64,000 nt of DNA. It comes from PCC-6802 sp943367755. GTDB taxonomy: Bacteria > Cyanobacteriota > Cyanobacteriia > Pseudanabaenales > Pseudanabaenaceae. The notes below the pieces were generated by a model, which saw only the letters and a program-made list of their open reading frames with translations, searched no databases and had not been told where the DNA came from. A program made the position numbers and the translations under genes. The stretch is taken from the NCBI GenBank assembly GCA_943367755.1, contig CALRKB020000009.1:57941-121940 (forward strand), in the 5' to 3' direction. Shown one piece after another: positions 42,834-52,298 of this stretch. Numbering within the stretch: the first letter of the stretch is position 1; every line of letters starts with the position of its first letter.

Positions 42834-43743
42834 GATTAAGAACTTGTGGAACTGGCGATTTGCCGCCCAGATCGGGTTTTTACTGCTCTTGGTCATCTTT
42901 GCTACCATTACTTGGAAAAATCTGAGTAGCAACTTGCAGCGATTGGGCATTACGCTCGATTTTAATTTTCTCAACTCCCAGGCTTCCTTCAACATTAGAG
43001 AAGCACCGATTGCTTTCCAGTCTACTGACACCTATGCCCGCGCTCTGGTGGTAGGTCTACTGAATACATTTAAGGTAATGGCGATCGCGATCGTCTCGGC
43101 CACGGTGGTGGGAATTGCCGTGGGTGTGGCGCGCCTATCTCAAAACTGGTTGCTGCGGCAAATCGGCACAGTGTATGTGGAAGTCCTGCGCAACATACCA
43201 TTGCTTTTGCAATTGTTCTTTTGGTATGCTGCGATATTTCTGGCCTTACCCCCGGCTCCAGGAAGTATTGGGCTATGGGGTATAGCTAGTCTTAATAACG
43301 AGGGCGTGACGATTCCCTTGATCCAGACTAACCTGTCGTCAGAGTTTTGTGCTTTGGTAATCGGCTTGTCCCTATATTCCGCCTCGTTTATTGCCGAAAT
43401 TGTACGAGGAGGGATTCTTGCCATCTCTAAAGGCCAGTGGGAAGCTGCTAGAGCATTAGGACTAAAACCTGGCACAATCCTGCAACTGATCGTGTTTCCG
43501 CAAGCTCTGCGCGTGATTATTCCACCACTAACCAGCCAGTATTTAAATATTGCGAAAAACTCCAGTCTAGCGATCGCAGTTGGCTATGAAGATGTTTATG
43601 CAGTTTCCTCCACCACTTTTAACCAAACGGGTAAACCAGTCCAAATTGTCCTATTACTCATGGCCACTTATCTGACTATTAGCCTGATCATTTCGGTGGT
43701 GATGAATTTGCTTAATCGCAGATTCCAGATTCAAGAACGTTGA
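42814..43743 (+). CDS. natG: Amino-acid ABC transporter permease (NatG/AapQ-like)
   Basis: This 309-residue inner-membrane permease of the His/Glu/Gln/Arg family has the AapQ-like long N-terminal region (NWRFAAQIGFLLLLVIFATITW) before the core. The EAA loop is RALGLKPGTILQLIVFPQALR and the end is NLLNRRFQIQER. It would form the channel with a second permease (NatH/AapM) and an ATPase (BgtA-like), neither of which follows; the next gene is on the other strand. Those partners must be elsewhere or absent. It overlaps natF by 20 bases. Confidence 0.85.
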   Translation: MHLPSAKIKNLWNWRFAAQIGFLLLLVIFATITWKNLSSNLQRLGITLDFNFLNSQASFNIREAPIAFQSTDTYARALVVGLLNTFKVMAIAIVSATVVGIAVGVARLSQNWLLRQIGTVYVEVLRNIPLLLQLFFWYAAIFLALPPAPGSIGLWGIASLNNEGVTIPLIQTNLSSEFCALVIGLSLYSASFIAEIVRGGILAISKGQWEAARALGLKPGTILQLIVFPQALRVIIPPLTSQYLNIAKNSSLAIAVGYEDVYAVSSTTFNQTGKPVQIVLLLMATYLTISLIISVVMNLLNRRFQIQER

Positions 43744-45975
43744 TTATGCGACCCGGTAGGTAAAGCCAAGTGTTGCCCAATCTTTAACGTCTAACACCCA
43801 CATATCTTCAGTTTTAGTCGATGATGTCGTGCCGCGATCGGGGTTGTGTAGATCGCGTAGCAGAGCTTGCGCTACTGGCAAGGGGTTAGGCACTACTACC
43901 ATCCCAGTCGGCGATGCCGCCTGCCGCGAAGACTGTTCCAGCAGTTTGGTGGTTTCGGTGAGTGGGTCGCGGCTCACAACTAGTTGAATATCAAATAGCC
44001 CTTGAGGGGCAGATACCACCCAGTCAAATGGGGCCTCTGTCTGAGGAATCAGCAATTCTTGCTTGGCGGGTACGATACTATCGAGCGCGTAAGGACTGGT
44101 AAAGAAGTGAGGAGTCATCATCTTGCCGCGCGGATCGAGACTAAAAATGCGCACGTAGAGCGGTAGGTCGGTAAAATTTTCTAACCGACAAATAATCCGA
44201 TCGCCAATTGTGAGCGACTTACTTAAAGTATTTAGTGATGGTAAAGCTTCGGTTGTTTTAGTGGTAGAGGCATCAGCGCGTTGCGTTGTTTTGCTAGCGA
44301 TCGCGACTGGTTTAGAATTGGCTGAGGTGATGGCAGATAGGGTTACCTTCAGTCCTAAGGCTGAGGAACTCTGATTGCTGGTTAGACGGATCAGCTTAGC
44401 AGCTAGCAAACCCTCCAACAGAGGTTGTAAGCGGCGCAGCGCCGCCCCGACCGACTCCCCGATCGCCCCAAACGAGCCCAGAATGGGACTGCGCCCCACC
44501 GAAAATAGACCATAGCTCGTAGACTGCGCCCCAAACAGACAATCGGCGAACTGTTCGGTGGCATTCACCCCTAACATACCTGGCATTGCCGATATAGCAC
44601 TTGTGGCATCAACGCGTTCAATTTTGCTCAGTTCTAAATCCAGGGCGATAATTAGAGTTAAATTACGCGGTAACGTACGTACCTGCTCCTGCAAGAGTTG
44701 ACCGACTTGCAGACCACTCTGACCGGGTAAAGATTCTACTTTTGCTGTCAAACCATTATGCGATCGCACCTGAACTAGCGCTGATGCTTGCAAATCTGAT
44801 GGGGACTCGGCATCGACTGCCGCCAAAATTGAGCCGACACCGTAATAACCCAGCGGTGCGATTGGTAAACCTGCCAGCCATACTTCACCCGTCCGGCGAT
44901 CGCTACTCACGGACATAATTGCTCCTTCCGCCCCATCAACAGAACCTTTAGCTTGGCTTAAAGGAGAGGAAGCCAGGAATAGCTTGTCCAGATTTAAAGA
45001 AGAGGAAGCCAGGGTCTTTTGCTTGACCTCACCACCATCAATATGCGAAGTCAGTTGTTTTTCGGGGGTGAGCTCTTGGGACTGAAAGGCTTTTTGTTCT
45101 AACGTACTATTGACATTACTCAATACCACATGCAAAGTCGTGGCAGGAGCGATCTGCCATAGTTGCTGAGTCAGCGCGTAGGTAAACACACCACTACTAA
45201 ACCCTGGCCACAGGGCATCGGCACAGAGTAGATCGTTACTGGTAGCTCTTAGCACTAAACCTGGGGCAGCGACCTTATTGTTCGGTTTAGCGTCTTTGCC
45301 CAAACCTTGGCGATTGCCAATCTGTTCTTTGAGGCTTTGTTGGAGGGCTAATTCCTCTGGGCTGGGCTGCCAATCGCGGCGACTGGGGCGGGTGCGAATG
45401 CGAAAGTTACCCACCACTGGTGTACCAGGATAGTGATGGCCAGTATCAAGGATGCAGATCGTGTTGTCTGTGGAGATTGCTTGCAGCCACAACATGAGAG
45501 TGTCATCCATCAGATCGTTGACGACTAGCCCAGCCTCAGGCATACCACTATCAACTGTGACCAGTGTATTGTTTTGTCCCAAACGCGAGCCATGGCCGCT
45601 GAAATGAACGACCACAACATCCCCAGGTAAGGCCTGGGCAATCAGATGTTCGGTAAATGCTTGAGCGATCGCCGCTTTTGTGGCAGATCGATCTGTAAGC
45701 GTCATAATATCGGTGGGTTTAAAGCCAAACCGATGTACTAGTAATTCCTGCTGTAGCTCTACATCTGTGACACAGCCATTTAAAGGCAACCAATCACCTT
45801 TGGCATCATATTGGTTAACCCCAATCAGCAACGCTAGCTTTCTCTTTGTTGACTGGCTCAAATTGTTGCCATATAGATCGGCAGCCTGAGCAATTTGTGG
45901 GTATGACATTGCTTGCCAACCCAAAAAACTAGCTGAGACCATTTGTAAGAACTGCCGACGTGCAAGTCCCATCAA
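43744..45975 (-). CDS. Caspase-fold protein without the catalytic cysteine, Tat-type signal
   Basis: This 743-residue orthocaspase relative has an N-terminal twin-arginine-like export signal (ARRQFLQMVSASFLGW), then the peptidase C14 domain (LALLIGVNQYDAKGDWLPL, VVVHFSGHGSRLGQ with H128). Where active members have ILDCCHSG, this one has ILDTGHHYPG (D177-T178-G179-H180), so the cysteine is replaced by glycine and it is very likely proteolytically inactive. The long C-terminal part (about 350-743) is a Ser/Ala-rich region with a DUF4384-like end (VRIFSLDPRGKMMTP, LDVKDWATLGFTYRV). Its stop directly abuts natG. Cyanobacteria often carry such pseudo-caspases with unknown roles. Confidence 0.82.
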   Translation of the reverse strand: MMGLARRQFLQMVSASFLGWQAMSYPQIAQAADLYGNNLSQSTKRKLALLIGVNQYDAKGDWLPLNGCVTDVELQQELLVHRFGFKPTDIMTLTDRSATKAAIAQAFTEHLIAQALPGDVVVVHFSGHGSRLGQNNTLVTVDSGMPEAGLVVNDLMDDTLMLWLQAISTDNTICILDTGHHYPGTPVVGNFRIRTRPSRRDWQPSPEELALQQSLKEQIGNRQGLGKDAKPNNKVAAPGLVLRATSNDLLCADALWPGFSSGVFTYALTQQLWQIAPATTLHVVLSNVNSTLEQKAFQSQELTPEKQLTSHIDGGEVKQKTLASSSLNLDKLFLASSPLSQAKGSVDGAEGAIMSVSSDRRTGEVWLAGLPIAPLGYYGVGSILAAVDAESPSDLQASALVQVRSHNGLTAKVESLPGQSGLQVGQLLQEQVRTLPRNLTLIIALDLELSKIERVDATSAISAMPGMLGVNATEQFADCLFGAQSTSYGLFSVGRSPILGSFGAIGESVGAALRRLQPLLEGLLAAKLIRLTSNQSSSALGLKVTLSAITSANSKPVAIASKTTQRADASTTKTTEALPSLNTLSKSLTIGDRIICRLENFTDLPLYVRIFSLDPRGKMMTPHFFTSPYALDSIVPAKQELLIPQTEAPFDWVVSAPQGLFDIQLVVSRDPLTETTKLLEQSSRQAASPTGMVVVPNPLPVAQALLRDLHNPDRGTTSSTKTEDMWVLDVKDWATLGFTYRVA

Positions 45976-46109
45976 TGCTTTCCTAAACTTTATGTATTAC
46001 CCTCAAGTTAATTAAAACCTATAGCAGTTACTGTGCAACGCCTGATTTTGGTGCGCGATCGCGACTAAGGTTCTAGGGCAATCCAGAAATACCACTGCCA
46101 ACAACCATG

Positions 46110-46670
46110 CTATGCGATCGCATCCGCTTCAGAATGCACAAATCGCAGGTCGCGTTTTAAAAAAGTTTGGTTACCAAGATCTGTACTCACGGTTGCCCTG
46201 ATTATGCCTAATTCACTCACACGTACATGTTCCATGTAATGTGGACTATCAGGATCGCGTATTTGAACGATGTCGCCAATCTGTAACTGCCTAACTGTGG
46301 GTGGCATTGCCTTTTCCGCTGGAATCTCGGCTAGTGGAATATTAGCGGAAATAGTTTCAACCTTCATACCTGAGATGCGCGACTCGATTTCTATGCCCAC
46401 GCGTTCCATAATGCGCGACTCTAATTCTGCCAAGCGGATCTCGATCGTTTGCTCTACAGGCGATCGCAAATCTTCCACACGATCTTTCGGGCGATCGCTA
46501 GTCTCTAATCTTAGGTAAAGACGCAGACCTTGCTGCACCAGTTCATTAGTACTGCACCCAGACGACCGTACTTTAGCCATTAGTGCATCGTACAATTCTG
46601 AAGATAACTCAACCTGCAAAGATCTGATCGATTGAGATGCTTGTGGTTCGGGCATTGTGCGATTGCTCAC
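46110..46670 (-). CDS. Small ribbon-helix-helix-like protein
   Basis: This 186-residue protein has a possible RHH/CopG-like N-terminus (LQVELSSELYDALMAKVRSSG, CSTNELVQQGLRLYL). A predicted coiled coil follows (EQTIEIRLAELESRIMERVGIE), and the C-terminal beta-rich segment IGDIVQIRDPDSPHYMEHVRV resembles small cyanobacterial regulatory proteins. DNA binding is likely but unproven. It is 135 bp upstream of the caspase-fold gene on the same strand. Confidence 0.6.
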   Translation of the reverse strand: MSNRTMPEPQASQSIRSLQVELSSELYDALMAKVRSSGCSTNELVQQGLRLYLRLETSDRPKDRVEDLRSPVEQTIEIRLAELESRIMERVGIEIESRISGMKVETISANIPLAEIPAEKAMPPTVRQLQIGDIVQIRDPDSPHYMEHVRVSELGIIRATVSTDLGNQTFLKRDLRFVHSEADAIA

Positions 46671-46899
46671 TCAAAACTACACAGAAATCAATGATAGCGA
46701 CCAGATCAGTTTTGCTAGGATTGTACGAATAGCTACTTTCTCCAGATCGCAGGGCACCTTTAAAAGTTCCTTTTTGGCAGATCTATATCTTAATCGGAGT
46801 GGGTAACCGCTTAGCAATTCTAGCCTAACCCGCTTCCACATCAAGGTAATCTAGCTAGTTACACATCTGAAACTCAGTTGCTATTCGAGGGTCTAAATT

Positions 46900-48528
46900 T
46901 TGGTCTCTTCTACACAAGCTCCATCTACAATTGATAGCAATATTGGCAGCAGCGTGCTCGCCGAAGGGAATCGCCCTATGATTGCTATCCTCGATTTTGG
47001 TTCCCAGTACTCTGAACTAATTGCTAGGCGCATTCGCGAGACCAAGGTTTATTCAGAAGTTTTGCCCTACTATACTCAGCTTGAGCATATCATCCAGCTC
47101 AATCCCAAGGGCATTATCCTGTCTGGTGGCCCCAATTCTGTGTACGACGAAGGTGCGCCTACTTGTGACCCAGCCATCTTGAATTTGGGTATTCCTATTT
47201 TGGGCGTATGCTATGGCATGCAACTGATGGCAAAGCAACTAGGTGGCGTAGTTGAGCGTGCCGAGCACGGAGAATATGGCAAAGCCGCACTAATCATTGA
47301 CGATCCTACCGACTTACTCACTAACGTCGATGACGGGACGACAATGTGGATGAGCCACGGGGACTCTGTCTTGAGGGTGCCTGAGGGCTTTGATACTCTG
47401 GCACATACTGCGAATACTCCCTGTGCTGCGATCGCCGATCCGGTGCGACGCATCTATGGCGTGCAGTTTCACCCAGAAGTGGTACATTCCGTGGGTGGTA
47501 TAGCCCTAATTCGCAACTTTGTTTACCACATCTGTGAATGCGAACCAACCTGGACAACAGATACATTTATCGAAGAGGCAATTCGCGAAGTCCGCGCTCA
47601 AGTGGGCGATCGCCGAGTTTTACTGGCGCTTTCTGGTGGCGTAGACTCCTCAACGCTAGCATTCTTGCTGCATCGAGCGATCGGCGATCGACTCACCTGC
47701 ATGTTTATCGATCAAGGCTTTATGCGCAAGTACGAACCGGAACGCCTGGTCAAACTATTCCAAGAACAATTTCATATTCCTGTGGAATATATCAATGCTC
47801 GCGATCGCTTCATCGAGCAACTGCAAGGCGTTACCGATCCAGAAGAAAAACGCAAACGCATCGGCCATGAATTTATTAGTGTATTTGAGTCTGAATCAAA
47901 GCGGCTAGGGCCATTTGACTTTCTGGCTCAGGGCACACTTTACCCAGATGTGATTGAGTCTGCCGACACGAATATCGATCCGGCCACGGGTAAGCGCATC
48001 GCCGTTAAAATTAAAAGCCATCACAATGTTGGTGGCCTGCCACCCAATTTACGATTTACCCTAATTGAGCCACTGCGCAAGCTGTTTAAAGATGAGGTGC
48101 GCAAGGTAGGTTTTGCTCTAGGCTTGCCTGAGGAAATCGTCAAGCGCCAGCCATTTCCAGGGCCAGGTCTAGCGATTCGGATCGTTGGAGAAATCACGGT
48201 CGAACGTTTAAACATCTTGCGAGATGCCGACTTAATTGTGCGTCAGGAAATTAACCGTTGTGGGATCTATAACGATCTGTGGCAGGCATTTGCCGTCTTG
48301 CTACCGACGATTAGAAGTGTAGGCGTGATGGGCGATCAACGTACCTATGCCTATCCAGTTGTGCTGCGCCTTGTAACTAGCGAGGATGGAATGACGGCTG
48401 ACTGGGCCAGAGTTCCCTATGAGTTGCTGGAAATAATTTCCAATCGCATCGTCAACGAGGTTAAAGGCGTTAATCGCGTTGTCCTGGATATTACATCTAA
48501 GCCACCTGGCACAATTGAGTGGGAGTAG
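46900..48528 (+). CDS. guaA: GMP synthase (glutamine-hydrolysing)
   Basis: This 542-residue enzyme makes GMP from XMP in purine synthesis. The class I glutaminase domain (AILDFGSQYSELIARRIRE, ILGVCYGMQLMAKQLGG with the nucleophile cysteine, YGVQFHPEVVHS with the His-Glu pair) is followed by the ATP pyrophosphatase (LLALSGGVDSSTLAFLL) and the GMP_synt_C domain (PYELLEIISNRIVNEVKGVNR, ending SKPPGTIEWE). It starts at TTG (46900). A hairpin lies 58 bp after the stop. Confidence 0.97.
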   Translation: MVSSTQAPSTIDSNIGSSVLAEGNRPMIAILDFGSQYSELIARRIRETKVYSEVLPYYTQLEHIIQLNPKGIILSGGPNSVYDEGAPTCDPAILNLGIPILGVCYGMQLMAKQLGGVVERAEHGEYGKAALIIDDPTDLLTNVDDGTTMWMSHGDSVLRVPEGFDTLAHTANTPCAAIADPVRRIYGVQFHPEVVHSVGGIALIRNFVYHICECEPTWTTDTFIEEAIREVRAQVGDRRVLLALSGGVDSSTLAFLLHRAIGDRLTCMFIDQGFMRKYEPERLVKLFQEQFHIPVEYINARDRFIEQLQGVTDPEEKRKRIGHEFISVFESESKRLGPFDFLAQGTLYPDVIESADTNIDPATGKRIAVKIKSHHNVGGLPPNLRFTLIEPLRKLFKDEVRKVGFALGLPEEIVKRQPFPGPGLAIRIVGEITVERLNILRDADLIVRQEINRCGIYNDLWQAFAVLLPTIRSVGVMGDQRTYAYPVVLRLVTSEDGMTADWARVPYELLEIISNRIVNEVKGVNRVVLDITSKPPGTIEWE

Positions 48529-48585
48529 AATTTACGACCAGAGGATGAAAGCCAAAACATAAATAGGACATTTTGATGTTTGACC

Positions 48586-48617
48586 AGGCGCTTTTGTCGC
48601 TGGATACAAAAGCGCCT
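48586..48617. terminator. Strong hairpin after guaA
   Basis: AGGCGCTTTTGT and ACAAAAGCGCCT are perfect 12-bp arms around an 8-base loop. The stem is followed about ten bases later by ATTTTTCG. It is likely to stop guaA transcription and to separate it from the tRNA gene 54 bp beyond; the U tract is not immediately adjacent. Confidence 0.65.
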
Positions 48618-48670
48618 CTGAGCTATAGATTTTTCGCAACACCTATGCTACGCTAGACAAGCGAAAAAAC

Positions 48671-48742
48671 GGGTGGCTAACTCAACGGTAGAGTACTCGG
48701 CTTTTAACCGATTAGTTCCGGGTTCGAATCCCGGGCTACCCA
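48671..48742 (+). tRNA. trnK-UUU: tRNA-Lys(UUU)
   Basis: The 72-base cloverleaf fits: acceptor GGGTGGC/GCTACCC with one G-T pair, D stem ACTC/GAGT, anticodon stem with loop CTTTTAA (anticodon TTT, one C-T mismatch at 27-43 as in other cyanobacterial tRNA-Lys), and T stem CCGGG/CCCGG with loop TTCGAAT. CCA is not encoded. It lies between guaA and the LTXXQ gene. Confidence 0.95.
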
Positions 48743-48756
48743 TAAATCTTGAAACC

Positions 48757-49182
48757 TTACTTTTTCTTGTTCTGAGCTTGTAGCTCCTGAAGTTGCTTCC
48801 GTTGCTGGGGGGTCAGAACTGCAACCATTTCTTCGGCTGACTTTTTGCCGATCGCGACGATTTTGGTCTTCTGATCATTTGTGAGATTCAGTGATAGCAG
48901 AGCTGGCTTTATTTTTTGCTCGTCTTTGAGCGCATCAGCAAATTTAGTGCGTTGCTCTGGGGTTAGCACTGCCACAATTTTCTTGTTGCGATCGCTACGA
49001 ATGACATTGATTTTTTGCAACTGCTCTTTTGTAAGCTGAATCTTGCCAGGGATGGGCTGCACATCAGTAGTTGTTGTCGTAGGCGCAGGAGCAGGAGTAC
49101 CAGCCCAAGTCACACTAGGTGCGATTGCCACTAGGCCTACGGTAGCTGTAATGATGCCAACACGGATAAAATTTAAATTCAC
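48757..49182 (-). CDS. Exported LTXXQ-motif (Spy/CpxP-like) protein
   Basis: This 141-residue small exported protein has a signal peptide (VGIITATVGLVAIAPSVTWA), a Thr/Pro-rich spacer, and three LTXXQ-like elements (LTKEQLQK, LTPEQRTKF, LTPQQRKQL). LTXXQ repeats occur in periplasmic chaperones such as Spy and CpxP, which bind unfolded proteins, so a stress-chaperone role is plausible. The short Lys-rich C-terminus (AQNKKK) is unremarkable. It is convergent with the tRNA gene. Confidence 0.75.
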   Translation of the reverse strand: MNLNFIRVGIITATVGLVAIAPSVTWAGTPAPAPTTTTTDVQPIPGKIQLTKEQLQKINVIRSDRNKKIVAVLTPEQRTKFADALKDEQKIKPALLSLNLTNDQKTKIVAIGKKSAEEMVAVLTPQQRKQLQELQAQNKKK

Positions 49183-49249
49183 GATTATCTAATGCTCCAT
49201 TAGGAAACATTTAGATTCTAATACGGGCAAGCAAGATATTGACCAGGTG

Positions 49250-50443
49250 CTAACGCTTTGTAGTGTCCTTATTGCCAAGATGATTCTTGACAAACGTATA
49301 CAGGCGATCGCATCCCTTCTCAATTGTGTTCAGGTCAGTGGCATAGGAGAGGCGAATATTGGTATCTATGCCAAAGGGTATACCAGGAATCACAGCAACC
49401 TGTGATTCCTCCAGGAGCATCTCGGCAAATTGCAGGGAACTCAGTCCTAGGGATTCAATATTAGGGAATAAATAGAAGGCTCCATTCGGTTTGAGACAAC
49501 TGATGCCTGGAATGGAATTTAAGCGCTTGTACATCACTTCGCGGCGTTGTGCAAAAGCCTGCCGCATTGACTCTACGCAATCTTGAGCCTGCGTCAATGC
49601 TGCCAATGCACCATACTGGGCAAATGTACAGACATTAGAAGTGCTGTGACCTTGAATTTTGGTCGCCGCCTTGATCAGGTCTAATGGGCCGGCCAGATAA
49701 CCGATCCGCCATCCCGTCATTGCGTAAGCTTTGGCAAAGCCGCTACTGATAATCGTGCGCGATCGCATTTGCTCGCTAACTGCACCGATACTTAAATGTT
49801 GAGCCCCATCGTAGAGAATCTTTTCATAGATTTCATCAGAAACTACTACTACCTGCTCATGGCGCAGCAGCACCGCCGCGATCGCCCTAATTTCCTCAGG
49901 GGTATATACCATCCCTGTAGGATTAGAAGGAGAATTCAGAATGAATAACTTGGTCCGCGGTGTGATCGCTGCTTCAAGTTGCTCTGGTGTAATTTTGTAG
50001 CCACTAACTTCATCGGTCATGACGAATACGGGTTCGCCATCTGCCAACTTGACCATTTCGGGATAGCTCAACCAGTAGGGAACAGGAATGATCACCTCAT
50101 CCCCTGGATCGAGCAACGCCATCATCAGGTTATACAGAGAGTGCTTGCCACCGTTGGTGACAATAATTTGATCGGCGGTGTAGTCAAGCTGATTGTCTTT
50201 GGCTAACTTATCGGCGATCGCCTGCTTAAGTTCGGGCAGACCTGCTGCTGGGCCGTACTTGGTTTTACCCAGATCGAGAGCCTTTTTGGCCGCAGCTTTG
50301 ATATGCTCTGGCGTATCGAAATCAGGCTCGCCAGCACTAAAGCTACAAATATCCATACCGCTTGCCTTGAGGGCTTTAGCTTTGGCATCGATTGCCAAAG
50401 TCATAGACGGCGTAACTTTATTAACGCGTTTGGCTAATTGCAT
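49250..50443 (-). CDS. aspC: Pyridoxal-phosphate aspartate/aromatic aminotransferase
   Basis: This 397-residue class I/II aminotransferase transfers amino groups from glutamate, with aspartate or a prephenate/aromatic substrate. The fold is shown by FSAGEPDFDTPEHIK, TNGGKHSLYNLMMAL, the PLP-lysine motif SSGFAKAYAMTGWRIGYLAG (lysine in FAKAYA) and NIRLSYATDLNTIEKG. Aspartate aminotransferases of the 1A subgroup look like this. The promoter side carries a 10-bp inverted repeat at 50485-50520. Confidence 0.9.
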   Translation of the reverse strand: MQLAKRVNKVTPSMTLAIDAKAKALKASGMDICSFSAGEPDFDTPEHIKAAAKKALDLGKTKYGPAAGLPELKQAIADKLAKDNQLDYTADQIIVTNGGKHSLYNLMMALLDPGDEVIIPVPYWLSYPEMVKLADGEPVFVMTDEVSGYKITPEQLEAAITPRTKLFILNSPSNPTGMVYTPEEIRAIAAVLLRHEQVVVVSDEIYEKILYDGAQHLSIGAVSEQMRSRTIISSGFAKAYAMTGWRIGYLAGPLDLIKAATKIQGHSTSNVCTFAQYGALAALTQAQDCVESMRQAFAQRREVMYKRLNSIPGISCLKPNGAFYLFPNIESLGLSSLQFAEMLLEESQVAVIPGIPFGIDTNIRLSYATDLNTIEKGCDRLYTFVKNHLGNKDTTKR

Positions 50444-50789
50444 AGACTTTGCATAAAGCGGCTTGCTTCATTAATTAAGATTAGCAATCAGCCATAAACA
50501 TATCCCTTGCTGGCTGATTGATAGTGCATTTTAGCAAAGGATACCAAGGAAAAACTGAATAATTGATTAGTTTAACCTTCGATCGTTGCCGATTACCTTA
50601 CACCTATATTTTATCTATTGCAAATGAAGGTATATTGCTAGCGGCTGTAAAGTTGTGTCAGAGACAACAAACGTTCTCGTAACTCTTCGGTTATTGGTTT
50701 GAAGCTGCTATAGCGACAAGTCCGTTTGCCAAAGCTATCATTAACTTTAGAATCGAGAGATTAGAACCAAAAGGGCTAGGAAGTCATTC
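50444..50789. other. Divergent intergenic region between aspC and the amylase gene
   Basis: This 346-bp region contains a 10-bp perfect inverted repeat at 50485-50520 and a short minus-strand open frame at 50638-50760 (39 codons, KPITEELRERLLSLTQLYSR at its end). That frame lacks an ATG and may be a gene remnant. Otherwise it is AT-rich with no recognised sites; it must hold the promoters of both genes. Confidence 0.5.
50485..50520. promoter_or_regulatory. 10-bp inverted repeat upstream of the aminotransferase gene
   Basis: CAATCAGCCA (50485-50494) and TGGCTGATTG (50511-50520) are perfect inverted arms 16 bases apart, 42-77 bp upstream of the aspC start codon. The distance suits a dimeric regulator site or a leader hairpin. 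Confidence 0.4.
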
Positions 50790-52298
50790 ATGCAGATTCA
50801 GACGCCAGATTGGGTAAAACATGCGGTTTTCTACCAAATTTTTCCAGATCGCTTCGCTAGAAGTCTTCGACCTCAGCAGATTTTCCTTCAGGCTATCCCT
50901 TTTGAGCCTTGGGATGCCCCGCCTACGTTTCATGGGTATAAAGGGGGAAATCTTTGGGGTGTTATCGATCGCCTAGATTATTTGCAGGATCTCGGTATTA
51001 ATGCGATTTACTTTACTCCAATTTTTCATGCTCCTAGCAATCATCGCTACAACACTCGCGACTATTATCAAGTCGATCCGATGTTGGGGGGCAATGAAGT
51101 ATTTAGGGAACTGTTAGAAAAAGCGCATCAACGGGGGATAAGAGTTGTTTTAGATGGAGTTTTCAACCATGTCGGTCGTGGTTTTGCTTATTTTAACGAT
51201 ATTTTAGAAAATGGCGATCAATCTCCCTGGGTAGATTGGTTTAAGATTCAAGGATGGCCTCTCTCTCCTTACGATAAAGCCCACCCAGCTAATTATGTCT
51301 GTTGGGAAAACCACCGAGCTTTACCTCAGTTGAATCATGATAATCCAGCCGTACGGGAATACATCATGCAAGTGGCTGAGCATTGGATTAAGCAAGGAAT
51401 TGATGGCTGGCGGTTGGATGTACCAGATTGTATTGAAGTTCGTGGGTTTTGGCAGGAGTTTCGCGATCGCGTCAAAGCCATAAATCCTGATGCTTACATT
51501 GTGGGAGAAGTTTTGTCTAATGTAGATCAGTGGTTGGCTGACTCTCAATGCGATGGAGTGATGAACTATCGGCTGCGGACACACACGATTATCTTTCCGG
51601 CTGGCGATCGCGTCAACTCTGAGTATTTACAAACTCCGGAGGGACAGCCTATCCCGCCTTTAAATGCAGAAGGATATGGGTATAAAATTAAACGCCTGCT
51701 AGAATCTTACCCCTGGGAAATCCAACTCACTCAACTCAATTTGTTATCAAGTCACGATACGCCTCGACTAGCTACAGTGGTGGGAGGCGATCGCGCCAGT
51801 ATGGAATTGGCAACTCTACTGCTGCTAACTTTTCCAGGTACTCCCTGTATCTACTACGGTGATGAAGTAGGGTTACATGGTGGACTAGACCCAGATTGTC
51901 GTCGGGGTTTTCCTTCAGAAGACAAATGGGAGCGCGAGATTTGGGAATATCACCGACAACTCATTGCTTTGCGTCACACTTACCCTGCTCTGCGTATTGG
52001 TAAATACCAACAACTTCTAGCTCAAGAAGATGTTTATGTTTTTGCTCGCATCTGGGAGAGAGAAGAAATTATTGTTGCTGTGAATGTTGCAACTAAGTTC
52101 GTAGAGGTAAAGATCGAGCCAAGCGGTTTCAGTCAAGTACAATATCCCATCTATGCTTTCAAGACACAACCTAATATATTGTACGGATCTGGAGAGGTAA
52201 AATGGACAGATGAACCAACAGCAAGTAGTCTGGTGTTGACTCTGCCACCACGAAGTGGATTAATTCTTGCTCTACCCACTGGGGAGAAGATTACATAG
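50790..52298 (+). CDS. GH13 alpha-amylase/neopullulanase-type glycoside hydrolase
   Basis: This 502-residue glucan hydrolase has a (beta/alpha)8 barrel with the catalytic nucleophile D210 (GWRLDVPDC), acid/base E240 (IVGEVLSN) and stabiliser D323 (SSHDTPR). Other motifs are DGVFNHVGRG and YYGDEVGLHGG. The barrel form resembles neopullulanases and cyclomaltodextrinases that act on short glucans; no starch-binding domain or signal peptide is visible, so it is probably cytoplasmic. AGGAAG lies before the ATG. It overlaps the convergent STAND gene by 8 bases and sits across that unit from malQ. Confidence 0.9.
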   Translation: MQIQTPDWVKHAVFYQIFPDRFARSLRPQQIFLQAIPFEPWDAPPTFHGYKGGNLWGVIDRLDYLQDLGINAIYFTPIFHAPSNHRYNTRDYYQVDPMLGGNEVFRELLEKAHQRGIRVVLDGVFNHVGRGFAYFNDILENGDQSPWVDWFKIQGWPLSPYDKAHPANYVCWENHRALPQLNHDNPAVREYIMQVAEHWIKQGIDGWRLDVPDCIEVRGFWQEFRDRVKAINPDAYIVGEVLSNVDQWLADSQCDGVMNYRLRTHTIIFPAGDRVNSEYLQTPEGQPIPPLNAEGYGYKIKRLLESYPWEIQLTQLNLLSSHDTPRLATVVGGDRASMELATLLLLTFPGTPCIYYGDEVGLHGGLDPDCRRGFPSEDKWEREIWEYHRQLIALRHTYPALRIGKYQQLLAQEDVYVFARIWEREEIIVAVNVATKFVEVKIEPSGFSQVQYPIYAFKTQPNILYGSGEVKWTDEPTASSLVLTLPPRSGLILALPTGEKIT

